Shown in pieces: positions 10,637-19,917 of a stretch of DNA of 64,000 bases. The DNA is from Spinacia oleracea. Taxonomy: Eukaryota; Streptophyta; Magnoliopsida; Caryophyllales; Amaranthaceae. Within the stretch, counting starts at the first letter, position 1. Every line of letters begins with the position of its first letter. The stretch is from contig NC_079487.1 of the NCBI RefSeq assembly GCF_020520425.1, forward strand, positions 129,106,385-129,170,384, given 5' to 3'. The position numbers were made by a program, and so were the translations under genes. The notes beneath the pieces were generated by a model. It was given only the letters and a program-made list of their open reading frames with translations, was not told the origin of the DNA and searched no databases.

Positions 10637-12220
10637 ATGTTGTTGCAACTTAAATTTGGCATTGCATCATTTGTCAGAAACTATTCCACCAAAGTTAGTC
10701 CTAAACTTCCCTTTAAAAAACCCCAAATCACCAATGCCACTAAACCCAGAATCTCTGAATCTAATTCCACCAAAGTTAGTCCTAAACTTCCCTTTAAAAA
10801 CCCCCAAATCACCAATGCCAGTAAACCCAGAATCTCTGAATCTAATTCCACCAAAGTTAGTCCTAAACTTCCCTTTAAAAACCCCCAAATCACCAATGCC
10901 AGTAAACCCATAATCTCTGAATCCATCGAAATGCAATGGACTGATCAGCAATTGCAAGTTTTCGAAGCTATTGAGCGCCGTCAGTCGGTTTTTGTTACCG
11001 GGTCTGCTGGCACTGGCAAAACCATGTTAGTTCAGGAATTGATTAAGTTACTTAGGAAAATTTATGGGAAAAGAAATGTTAGTGTGACTGCCCCAACAGG
11101 GGTTGTGGCCTGTGCACTTGGGGGTCAGACCCTACACTCATTTGCTGGTGTTGGCCTTGCTGAGGCTGATGCTGAGACTTTGCTGTCTAGGGTTTTGGAT
11201 AATCGTACGGTTATTAAAAGGTGGAAGACGATTAAAGCATTGGTGATTGATGAGATTAGTATGGTAGAAGGGGAGCTTTTTGATAAGCTTGAATACATTG
11301 CTAGAACTATTAGAGAGATAGATGAGCCGTGGGGCGGTATTCAGCTTGTAGTTAGTGGCGATTTCTTGCAGTTACCACCAGTAAATGTTGGTAAGAGTTC
11401 TGATAATCGAAAGGAATTCGCATTCGAAGCAGATTCTTGGGACAGTTCGTTTCAGTTAGAAGTAGGTCTGAAAACAGTCTTCAGGCAATCTGACCCAGAA
11501 CTTATTAAACTGCTTCAGGGTATAAGGACAGGGGAGTTAGATGCTGAAGGTCTCGAGCTGCTTCAGCAACGTCGTTGTTTCGAAGAGCCTGATGAGACGG
11601 TTGTGAGATTATTTCCAAGAATAGCAGATGTTAATCGAGTGAATGATATGAGATTGAAAGGGTTGGGAGAAGAAACTATTGTTTATGAAGCCTTTGATAA
11701 AGGGGATAAACCTTGGATTGATCAATTGAATCGTGGAATGGCACCCACTAAACTGCAGCTTTGTGTAGGTGCAAGGGTGATGCTATTACAGAACTTAAAT
11801 GTGAAGGGCAGATTGGTGAATGGTGCTACTGGTACAATTATAGGTTTTAAAAAGTCATGTAAGAGCGACATTGCAAAGATATGTGAACATAAACTGTTAC
11901 CAATTGTGAAATTCGACTCTGGGTGTGACAAGGAGATAGGTACTCATACATGGAGTGTAATGGTGGGAGATAGAGCGCGTGCGACACGGTTGCAGTTACC
12001 TCTTATGTTGGCATGGGCGATGAGTATTCATAAATCCCAAGGCGTGACTTTGGACAGGCTTCACACTAATCTCTCACAGGCTTTTGGTTACGGAATGATT
12101 TACGTTGCTCTTTCCCGTTTAAGAAGCTTGGATGGTCTTTCTTTCTCTTCTGCCCTAAACCCTTCAAAAATTATGGCCCATCCCAAGGTTTTAGAGTATT
12201 ATAGAAATCATTTCTTGTGA
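10637..12220 (+). CDS. PIF1-like: PIF1-family ATP-dependent DNA helicase (organelle-targeted?)
   Basis: This 527-residue single-exon protein is a superfamily 1B 5'-to-3' DNA helicase of the PIF1 type, a family involved in genome maintenance at replication blocks, G-quadruplexes and organelle DNA. Visible motifs are Walker A GSAGTGKT (122-129), a TAPTG motif (151-155), Walker B VIDEISM (203-209), SGDFLQLPPV (motif III), an AWAMSIHKSQG motif and the C-terminal YVALSRLRSLDGL (motif VI). The N-terminus is basic and hydroxylated with few acids, with a start resembling a mitochondrial presequence (MLLQLKFGIASFVRNYSTK); targeting is inferred. Residues from about 17 to 96 are made of a 27-residue unit repeated three times. 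The whole helicase core is present and no Rep domain is next to it, so this looks like a host gene rather than part of a Helitron. The frame that starts at 10599 is a shadow. Confidence 0.9.
   Translation: MLLQLKFGIASFVRNYSTKVSPKLPFKKPQITNATKPRISESNSTKVSPKLPFKNPQITNASKPRISESNSTKVSPKLPFKNPQITNASKPIISESIEMQWTDQQLQVFEAIERRQSVFVTGSAGTGKTMLVQELIKLLRKIYGKRNVSVTAPTGVVACALGGQTLHSFAGVGLAEADAETLLSRVLDNRTVIKRWKTIKALVIDEISMVEGELFDKLEYIARTIREIDEPWGGIQLVVSGDFLQLPPVNVGKSSDNRKEFAFEADSWDSSFQLEVGLKTVFRQSDPELIKLLQGIRTGELDAEGLELLQQRRCFEEPDETVVRLFPRIADVNRVNDMRLKGLGEETIVYEAFDKGDKPWIDQLNRGMAPTKLQLCVGARVMLLQNLNVKGRLVNGATGTIIGFKKSCKSDIAKICEHKLLPIVKFDSGCDKEIGTHTWSVMVGDRARATRLQLPLMLAWAMSIHKSQGVTLDRLHTNLSQAFGYGMIYVALSRLRSLDGLSFSSALNPSKIMAHPKVLEYYRNHFL
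10683..10925 (+). repeat. 81-bp in-frame triplication in the PIF1 N-terminus
   Basis: Units start at 10683, 10764 and 10845, exactly 81 bp (27 codons) apart, with only a few differences. Each encodes a variant of STKVSPKLPFKNPQITNASK followed by PRISESN. Because the period is a multiple of three, the reading frame is preserved. Confidence 0.95.
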
Positions 12221-14574
12221 GGTAGTGCAGGATGTTTTTTCTTCTTTGATTCGTGGATTAGTCTAAAATAAAACAGAAATAGCATTTCTAGGAGTTTAGA
12301 GTAATTCAAGAATGCAAAGAGAGATAGCTGAATTCCTGGCTTGTGAAAATGTAGGCAGTTGTACATATATGGAAATTCATTTCCTGCTATTTATCTCTTT
12401 CTTACCTTTATTTGCTGCTCTTTTTAGTGATTACATTACTTTTGTAATGTGTTGTGATTCGATGTGCTTGTGATCTTGCAATTATCCTCACCAACAGTGG
12501 TAACATTCACAGAGTATTTCTTATAGCCGCTTTATATATTCTTTATGTATAAACATCATCCTTGAGAAGCTATGTTAGAATCTTGCATGAAAAGTAAGTA
12601 CTTTTGCTCTTAAAACAGATTACAGTAGCGGTTGTTTACAACTTCCATTGTTTTTTTGTGTGTGTGTCTGTGCTTCAAGTTTCTAGAGCAAATTGCAGTT
12701 TCCTGGATGGTTAAGAGTCTTGTGACTCTTGTGCTAGCTTAGGTTGGAGGAAAGACTTGAATGTGGATTCTCTTTCTTTTTTTTGACTTGTTATCATTTG
12801 CCACGTACTTTCTCACACAACTTGGTTTTTCATTCATTAGTTGTCTTTTAATTAAGTTACAAATAGCAGCTCCCTGGAGTAATGAACGCGTCATTTGCTG
12901 TGTACGTTAGCATGTTTAGAAAATTAGAACTTGTGTGTGAATGTAGTGAAGTCTGCTACACACAAGGATCCTTGACAGCAGTCACTAGCAGTGGTGCATT
13001 CCTGACCAATTTGGTTGCAACTCATACCACTCTCAACCATAGCTCCAGGCTCCAGCACCTTCAAGCATTATATCAGATATAAGTGCTGTTAAAGGTGTCT
13101 GCTGTGTAGCGCCTGCGATACCGCTACCGCTGCTGCACATCACCATTACAATCATGCTTATTGAAACCATAACTATCTTCATCTTGCTCGCTTTTGTTAA
13201 TTAAATCTCTTGAAAGTTTAGTTGTTGATGGATAGTTGCTCTACGTGCACCACGGTCCATAGTCCACGGATTGTGGGTTGAGACCCCAATATAGTAAACA
13301 TACTTTATATCCAAGAGACCCCAATATAGTAAACATACTTTAAATGGTGATAGACCCATTTCTGGCTAGCCAGCTCTAAGGTAGTTGGTAGTTACAATTT
13401 CAGAGTTTGCTTAATTATATGCAATACAAAAAAGACTCGAAAGCCAGCTAATTTAGCCCAAAATAGCGGGTTTTGAACACTGAAAAAGGCCCAAAGTTTT
13501 GGCCCGACCTGATATGGTGGACAAAATTTCTTGGCTACGGGGCTAGTGGACTCTCTCTCTCTCTTGATTACGGGGTGCGGCACAGGCCTGTATTTAACAA
13601 GCAAGAAACCCTACATAATTGATTTCACCAAGTAGGGACTAACCTCATTCGGTCATGTAAAACAGACTCTCTCTCTCCTAACATATAAAATTGGTAATTT
13701 TATTTTAGGATGTAACCCATGGGGCTTCTATGTGGTCAATTTCTTCTCTTGTATGGGTTTATACATGACCTGGTGAATTTATCAAATAGTAAGCTGAAGG
13801 GGTGTGGCCGTGTGGGCTTGGTTATGCTAATGTGAAATTTTATGTAATACTTCCGTTTCAAAATGATATTTCGTTTTATTTATGGATAATGGAGTGCCAA
13901 TTTTTGTCTGTGCCTAATAGACGAAGGAACTCGACCTTATAGAGTTTACGTATACTAGCGATTGTATTTTTTTTATTTTAAGGGAATATGGCTTATTTAA
14001 AAGTGTATTATCTTTTTGACATAAGATTGTACTAAAAGAAACAACTAAATAAAATTGTATGCACCTGCCAATACAGAGTTATGCACCAAATTTCGCGCGC
14101 ATACAAAAATGTTGCTAAATGGTATCACATTTCTGACTTCGAGTCACGTCCGTTGCAATATGAACTCTCTTTTTCTAGCTTATAGCATATTAGCATCTGA
14201 ATATAATCCAATTCTGTTCACCAAAACTCCCCAAAGCAGAATTGGATTACTTTTGAAAGAAGAAAAAAAGCTGTTACAAATAGAAAATGTGATATGGACC
14301 AACAATTGAATCGGTGCAACACATCCATCATCTCCTCATCACGGACAAGAAAAACACCTAAAATTATAAACGAAAATTTAGATTTATACACCGATCATCC
14401 GACCATCCGACCATCCAATTCAATCATCATTCTGCTCACTCCTACTCCCTATGGGATCAAGCTGACTGCACTATTTTAGCTAAACAAGGATGATGGTCGG
14501 ATCTGGCGACATAAGTCGGATTTGAGAAGATTCATCCAACACATCAACCGATCAATTGATCCATCCCCCTACCC
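12221..14574. other. Intergenic after PIF1, no gene seen
   Basis: This holds the likely PIF1 3' UTR and AT-rich sequence with decayed MITE pieces. Examples are 'gtgcaccacggtccatagtcc' near 13247, related to the 25275 MITE, and 'cttccgtttcaaaatgatat' near 13851, a Stowaway end. Short ORFs at 12882, 13392 and 14055 show no family features. Confidence 0.55.
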
Positions 14575-14591
14575 AAATAGATGTGTTAAAT

Positions 14592-14763
14592 AGTTAAGGG
14601 TCTCTTGCTCCTTAACCAAGGTCTCGGATTCGAGCTTTGGGAATGGAAAAAATCTCAACTGGAAGGGATGCTGCCCATCGAGGTACCCATGCAAACTCCC
14701 ACGGTAGATTACCTCGCCGAAGGCGGTGGGAACTCCTCGTAGTAGAACCAATAAAATAAAATA
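14592..14763 (+). mobile_element. tRNA-derived SINE with 17-bp target duplication
   Basis: An exact 17-bp repeat (aaatagatgtgttaaat) lies at 14575-14591 and 14764-14780. The insert has a tRNA-like head with box B-like GGATTCGAGC near 14628 and ends in 'aataaaataaaat'. It is a different SINE family from those at 6022 and 61209. Confidence 0.85.
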
Positions 14764-15223
14764 AAATAGATGTGTTAAATTTAATTTAAAACTTTCTACA
14801 TTGTGTTTCATGTGATTGTGGTTTTTAATTAACTTGTACCAACTGTTTCGAAAGTTATACATTGTACCCCTCAAGTTCGAATAAAAAAAAAATTCACGAA
14901 ACCAATAACTATATTTTTTTCTTATATGAAATGAGAATTAATGATTTAAGTTTTTAAATTTTAACCCTAAAATTGTAACGGGATAACCTTTTAAGAACGG
15001 ATCGGAGTGAGTAATAATTGTGTATGGTCCAACAAAAAATTCAAAGCAAATCTTGAATTGGGGCCGTATATGATAAATACCCTTTCAACGTGATTCATTA
15101 CATCTTATCTTTTCATTATTTTTGTTGATAAGAGTGATTCATTAATTCGATTCTGATTTAACAACAAACAAACCTGTCAAGTAGAACATATTAGGTTCCC
15201 TCAAAAAAAAAAAATAGAACATA

Positions 15224-15365
15224 TTAGGTACATTCGGGTGCACGGTGCACCCTCTCACATTTTCCCCTTACATTTAAGGAGAAAATATGAGAGAGATTAC
15301 CCATGACCGCATGGGCATAGAAATATCCTTGGGTACACGATAAACCCGAGTACATCTAATAATTT
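15224..15365. mobile_element. Short MITE with 'cggtgcaccctctca' end
   Basis: 'gtacattcgggtgcacggtg' and the inverted 'acgataaacccgagtacat' bound about 140 bp. A close relative is at 51419-51545 ('gtacactcggatgcaccgtg' to 'gcacccaggtgtaac'). No ORF is present. Confidence 0.55.
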
Positions 15366-15807
15366 ATAGTCAAGTGATGTCTTAAAACTTCTCCGTAGAG
15401 TACGGGGTTGGAAAATTTGGAAGCTCCAAATATCTAAATGTCAATTAATTTGGGATTGGCAAATTCGAACTTGCATTATATTTGTCATCAAGGTGTGCCA
15501 ATTTCCACATCTTTTTGCGGAACTCATTTAATTGATTGCCAAAATAAGTGAGATTCCCAGGTTGTTTTTTGTTATTATATGCTATAATCATTTAATTACA
15601 GTAGAGATTAAAATCTAACAAATACGTAGTACTACTCCTATACATAATACATGGGCCAAAGAAATAAACAATTGAAACAAATAATAAGATAACCTACTCT
15701 TAAACATTGGGCCAAAGAAATAAACAAATGACGTATCCTTACTTATTTCTTGAATCTTGAATGCGTAATTGCGTGTATCAATCATCAATATTCAATAATG
15801 CATGCAT

Positions 15808-15860
15808 GGGATTATGGGTTATAAAAAGGGAGTGTACCCTCCTCTTCAGAACACACAAAC
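15808..15860 (+). promoter_or_regulatory. Core promoter of double-knottin gene 1
   Basis: A TATA box (TATAAAAA, 15820-15827) lies about 80 bp upstream of the start codon. The surrounding block, including 'gggagtgtaccctcctcttc' and 'acacacaaac', recurs almost unchanged at 25798-25860 before the second gene. Confidence 0.8.
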
Positions 15861-15904
15861 ATAACAATTAATTAATTAATTAATTAATTAATTAATTGAT
15901 TATT

Positions 15905-16309
15905 ATGGGTGAGATGAAGGTGAAGAAAATGGTAGTAGCAAGTAAGGTGTTTCTCCTACTGATGATAATTGCCGCAATAGTTGGCACTTCTTGTGTAGCT
16001 GCCCAGAATATTAATTCTGGGCAGCTAGAGGAGCAGCAGCAACAACTGCTCTTGAAGATTTCAAACATCATGCTTGAAGGTGGTCGAGGCAATATTGATA
16101 TTGATAATAATCTAATAAGTTGCGTAGCAGGTGGTCAATCTTGCGATGGTGGGTTGCAGTGTTGCCCAGGCAGTATTTGCACATTTCTAAAGCCTCTTGG
16201 AAGTAGGACATGCGTATGGTGCCCTGGACCTGGGAGTTCATGTGGTGCATTTGACTCATGTTGCCCCGGTTACACCTGTAGTAGTTATGTTACCGGTACA
16301 TGCCATTAA
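15905..16309 (+). CDS. Secreted double-knottin peptide 1
   Basis: This 134-residue precursor is predicted to be secreted; its function is probably defence, by analogy with Caryophyllales six-cysteine knottin antimicrobial peptides. After MGEMKVKK comes a hydrophobic signal segment (about 9-31). A Gln/Glu/Leu-rich spacer (SGQLEEQQQQLLLKISNIML) and a small Gly/Asp stretch follow. Then come 12 cysteines in two consecutive domains: C-x6-C-x5-CC-x4-C-x10-C, two residues, C-x6-C-x5-CC-x4-C-x7-C. The spacer may be a propeptide. The start is the first ATG after the TATA box; the frame is open further upstream but has no ATG there. Two intact relatives and a pseudogene follow on the same strand. A protease-inhibitor or signalling role is also possible. 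Confidence 0.85.
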   Translation: MGEMKVKKMVVASKVFLLLMIIAAIVGTSCVAAQNINSGQLEEQQQQLLLKISNIMLEGGRGNIDIDNNLISCVAGGQSCDGGLQCCPGSICTFLKPLGSRTCVWCPGPGSSCGAFDSCCPGYTCSSYVTGTCH

Positions 16310-17494
16310 TCTAAACATATTATCCTTTATCGGAGAATATATATTATAATGTGTGTGTGTTACTCCGTACTACTAATCTACTATCGTTGCATGGAAACAT
16401 GACGTACTACTATCCTATTTTATGATCTCTATGCCAGTATGCATAGTTCCGTCCGTGTTTTGTTTTTCGAGTTGCATTTCAGTTTATGTTTAAAAAATAT
16501 TATGTATGTTGTAATCCATTGTATGAATAAAACTACCCCTATTGTTAGTAATGCATTTCTTTCGTCGTTTTTATTTTTTATGTTTGGTATCATGAACGTT
16601 TCCGCGAGATTGGTTTTTCAAAAGTTGAAACTTAAAAAATTAATGGTTGATAAAAAAAAAACCTATTGAGTAGGGGGGAGATGGGTAAAAATAGGTAACA
16701 ATAATACGGAGTAGGCCGAAGATGGGTAGGAAATAAGGTGCATGATATAGATTTCTGAAATTTAAGCTCATACGATACTAAAATTGATAAGTCTATATCA
16801 TGGTCGAAACTTAAAAAGTCATAAGTCTGTATCATGGTATAAACTTAAAATTCATAGGTCTATACTGTGGTACAAACTTAAAATGAATAAGTCCGTGAAT
16901 TTTTTTCGGACAAAAAAAATCACGTCTTCCATGTGAAGTCGTCGGCCTGTAGAATCAGACATATAACAATTTTCACGCATTTTCTCACTGGGGACGTTAG
17001 CTTTGGTGAGGTGGACGGATTGATATTCGAAGGTGGCGGTGGCCAGAGGTGGTGAAGTAAAGGTGGGCTATGGTGGTGGGTGGCTGTTTGAGTTTAGTGT
17101 AGTATATTGGCGGAGTTATGTGAAACGTAATTCATTGATAATTAAAGATTTATATGAGATTGCAATAGTTATCAACATTTCAAATCCAATATCAGATTGA
17201 TCAAATGGATATGTCCTCACAACTACATGCAACAACTAAGTTAGATCGTCTTCCAAAAAAACTGTGTTTTTAGTGGTATGTGCGAGAGATTGTCCACGAT
17301 GCAAGATACTCAAAGCAAAATAAGCAATTTTTTGTTAAGCCTTGATAAATTTTAGCCTTGTATTGATATTAGCCTCACATTTTAACTAAATGTTGGGACT
17401 CATATGCTCAGGCCGGTCTTATAATTAGCCTCACGCCCTCACATTGTATAAACGCTTAATGACAGAAATACAAAACCAAGAACTATCATTTCCT
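16310..17494. other. Intergenic, no gene seen
   Basis: Knottin 3' flank followed by AT-rich sequence. A few near-repeats of 'cttaaaattcataggtctatactgtgg' occur around 16740-16900. The region ends at the target duplication of the LINE. Confidence 0.5.
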
Positions 17495-17748
17495 AACAAA
17501 AATAAGGGTAATTAACTAGTAAAAGAGTTAAGTGAAAGTGAGAGAGAATGTTAGAGAGAGAAAGTGAGAGAGAGCCCCCCTAACCGCCGGATTCCAGCAG
17601 CAAGCCCATCGGTCAGCCAGTATAGTTCTCACTCAGCCACAGCGCCACCAAACCACCCCAAACCATTCCCCAACCGACCAACGAGCCAAACGACACCAGA
17701 AACACCCACAAAGGATGCAAAACCACGACCAAACCATCCTATGCAGTC

Positions 17749-18855
17749 ATGGTCCAAGGAGTGACCCAAACCCCTCCACCTGGTTACCGACCTCTAGCCT
17801 CCCTGCAAGCCCTCACCTCCACTACCCCATCCCCAAATTATGACCCAACCATGGAAGCTTTCATCAGCCTCGACAAGGAGGAGGCAATGGTGCTCTCGGA
17901 GCAATGGATAAATTCACTCATCATCAAAGTGATAGGGAAATCATTTTCAGTTGATTACCTCAAAACAACCCTCCAAAGAATTTGGAAAACCAACCACCAG
18001 ATTCGCTTCATTGCCTTGGGCAAAGGTTTCTACAACATCTCGGTCCCGAATGAGGAAGTAAGGGAACACATCCTGTCACAAGGGTCGTGGTTCATTGCTA
18101 GCTACATGTTAATTGTTCAACCATGGATGCCAGGATTCATACCATCCCAAGCCATAATCTCGAAAGCCCCAGTCTGGGTTTCATTACCGGAGCTGCCAAT
18201 TGAGTTCCACTCGCTGCAGATGTTTCAAAGAATTGCAAGCGAAATTGGGACCTTCATCAAAACAGACACAAAAGCTCTTGAGCAAAACAGAATAAGGTTC
18301 GCAAGGATTCAAGTGTTGTTGGACCTAGCAAAACAGAGGAAAGAAGTAATATGGCTAGGAGCCTTCAAGCAATCCATCTACTATGAGGAGATACCACACT
18401 ACTGCAACCAGTGTCAGTCAATTGGGTACCGGAGTGAAAGATTCCCGCATTATCCGGTTGATAAAGGGGAAACAGAGGACGGCGCGGAGGAGGTTGAGAA
18501 GGACAAAAATGAAGGAGTAGGGCAAAACGTGGCACCATCACAGGCCACCAATGAGGAGGGAGAAAACACCAACCCTTGGATCCATGTTCCCAGCAAAGAG
18601 ATAAAACAAAAAAGGGAAACAAAAAAGCTAAGTACAAAAAACAAGAAAAGTGCAGAGCAAAAGGTGGGAGAAACTCAGGAAGGAAAAAGGGGGAAAAACA
18701 AAATACCAAGAGCTAACCGAAGAAGTCAACTACAAGTGTGGGTAAATACCCAATCTCGGTCCACAAAGTCACTACAAGGCTATCAGCCCAACTTGCAAAA
18801 ACAGACCAGCAGAAAGCCCAATGGGGGAAGAAGAACCAAGAAACGGGCCCAATGA
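17749..18855 (+). CDS. LINE ORF1: DUF4283/zinc-knuckle nucleic-acid-binding protein
   Basis: The protein has 368 residues. The N-terminal half matches the plant DUF4283 pattern (…MVLSEQWINSLIIKVIG… through …GSWFIASYMLIVQPW…), typical of ORF1 proteins that bind RNA in plant L1 elements. A zinc knuckle follows (CNQCQSIGYRSERF, about 222-235), but the usual His and last Cys are Tyr and Phe, so it is degenerate. The C-terminal third is Lys/Arg/Gln-rich and probably disordered. The chosen ATG lies 239 bp inside the element. A frame starting at 18738 overlaps the end and continues beyond; it may hold the original C-terminus of ORF1. Confidence 0.8.
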   Translation: MVQGVTQTPPPGYRPLASLQALTSTTPSPNYDPTMEAFISLDKEEAMVLSEQWINSLIIKVIGKSFSVDYLKTTLQRIWKTNHQIRFIALGKGFYNISVPNEEVREHILSQGSWFIASYMLIVQPWMPGFIPSQAIISKAPVWVSLPELPIEFHSLQMFQRIASEIGTFIKTDTKALEQNRIRFARIQVLLDLAKQRKEVIWLGAFKQSIYYEEIPHYCNQCQSIGYRSERFPHYPVDKGETEDGAEEVEKDKNEGVGQNVAPSQATNEEGENTNPWIHVPSKEIKQKRETKKLSTKNKKSAEQKVGETQEGKRGKNKIPRANRRSQLQVWVNTQSRSTKSLQGYQPNLQKQTSRKPNGGRRTKKRAQ

Positions 18856-19143
18856 AGATTGGGCAGGGAAATCAGTCGATTCTCGAAGTCCAAAAGCCAA
18901 AAGATAAATTCACCCCACCAACCACATTCAACCCCCCCTCCCAAACTGCATTAACTCCCACCAACCTTGTTGAAACCCAACCGACCATCCAACCAATCAC
19001 AATCCAGAAAGACCAAACGTTTACTTTCACCTCCATACAAAATCACCCTTCAGAAGGAAACCAAAAAATCAACCCCCCTCTTTCTCTCTCTCCCCACAAT
19101 CTCTCTCCAAGCCAAAAACCAGAAAACTCCAAAAACCCTAAAA

Positions 19144-19896
19144 ATGTCGAGCGACATGGACACGGACATGTTCGACTTTGGAAACGAGTCGGAGGACAGC
19201 GATGCTTCAATTCCACTACCATGCATCCGCCGGTATTTCAAACGGCGATCAACCCCCAACCCAAGGTTCACTCTTCCGTTCCAACCTCTCCCACTGGACT
19301 TTCCATTCCCGATCATCGAACCCACAGAAGATCTGCCTCCCAAGCACTATGTCTGCAAAGAAGCTCTAATTCCAACCTACCCGGAGTTCAACTTCAACAA
19401 CATGAGATTCACTCTCAGACTGGCGAACGAATGGATGGACGTCGGTGCGGAAGCGATAAGGGGCTTCATCTTGGCATCGCACTGGGTGGACTTTCCATAT
19501 CAAGACTTGGAAATGTCGCCAAAAAGAGGAGGTTCGTTGATGCCTGTGCACCTACCGGATCTCAAGACTGTGAAGGCTCTCTCTCCTGGCCTGGAGAAAT
19601 TCATCAGATGGTGGATGAAGACAAAGGAAGCGAAGGAGGAACACCTCATCTTCCCAACGGAGCTGGAGTTTCTTTCCGATCCAATACCGATCTTCCCGCA
19701 AGTCAGGAAAACTTGGCAACTAACCAAAAGGGCTCCCCTCAAGGGAACATTCGGCGAAGCGACCAACGCCCTAATGGTAATCTCCACAACAGAGGATCTC
19801 CCACAGGTGGAGATCAAGGTGATCTCGGTGAAGGAGATAGAGGAAGGGGATTGCGAGATGGAATTGGAGTTTGTATCCAGGAAGGAAGTCCTATGA
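19144..19896 (+). CDS. Extra LINE ORF between ORF1 and ORF2
   Basis: This 250-residue ORF begins MSSDMDTDMFDFGNESEDSD and is in the same frame as ORF1 and ORF2 but separated from each by stops; it ends 21 bp before the ORF2 ATG. The start is acidic, then comes a compact region with many Trp, Phe and Pro (LANEWMDVGAEAIRGFILAS, FIRWWMKTKEAKEEH), and the end is acidic again. I do not recognise a domain. It could be the detached C-terminus of ORF1, a captured host segment or a true third protein. It is uninterrupted although ORF2 is broken, which makes it notable. ATG context 'aaaaatgtcg' looks usable. Confidence 0.6.
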   Translation: MSSDMDTDMFDFGNESEDSDASIPLPCIRRYFKRRSTPNPRFTLPFQPLPLDFPFPIIEPTEDLPPKHYVCKEALIPTYPEFNFNNMRFTLRLANEWMDVGAEAIRGFILASHWVDFPYQDLEMSPKRGGSLMPVHLPDLKTVKALSPGLEKFIRWWMKTKEAKEEHLIFPTELEFLSDPIPIFPQVRKTWQLTKRAPLKGTFGEATNALMVISTTEDLPQVEIKVISVKEIEEGDCEMELEFVSRKEVL

Positions 19897-19917
19897 AGCA
19901 AGAGGAGTCAAGAATTC

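Noticed and set aside
10599-10913. 104-residue ORF with three repeated segments, plus minus-strand ORFs at 10667-10957
   Set aside because: Shadows of the 81-bp coding repeat of PIF1; a period divisible by three keeps all frames open.
10637-12220. PIF1 helicase as part of an autonomous Helitron
   Set aside because: There is no Rep domain, no Helitron TC/CTAG termini around it, and it has a host-like N-terminal presequence.
12882-13082. 66-residue ORF downstream of PIF1
   Set aside because: Short, no homology features, lies in probable intergenic sequence.
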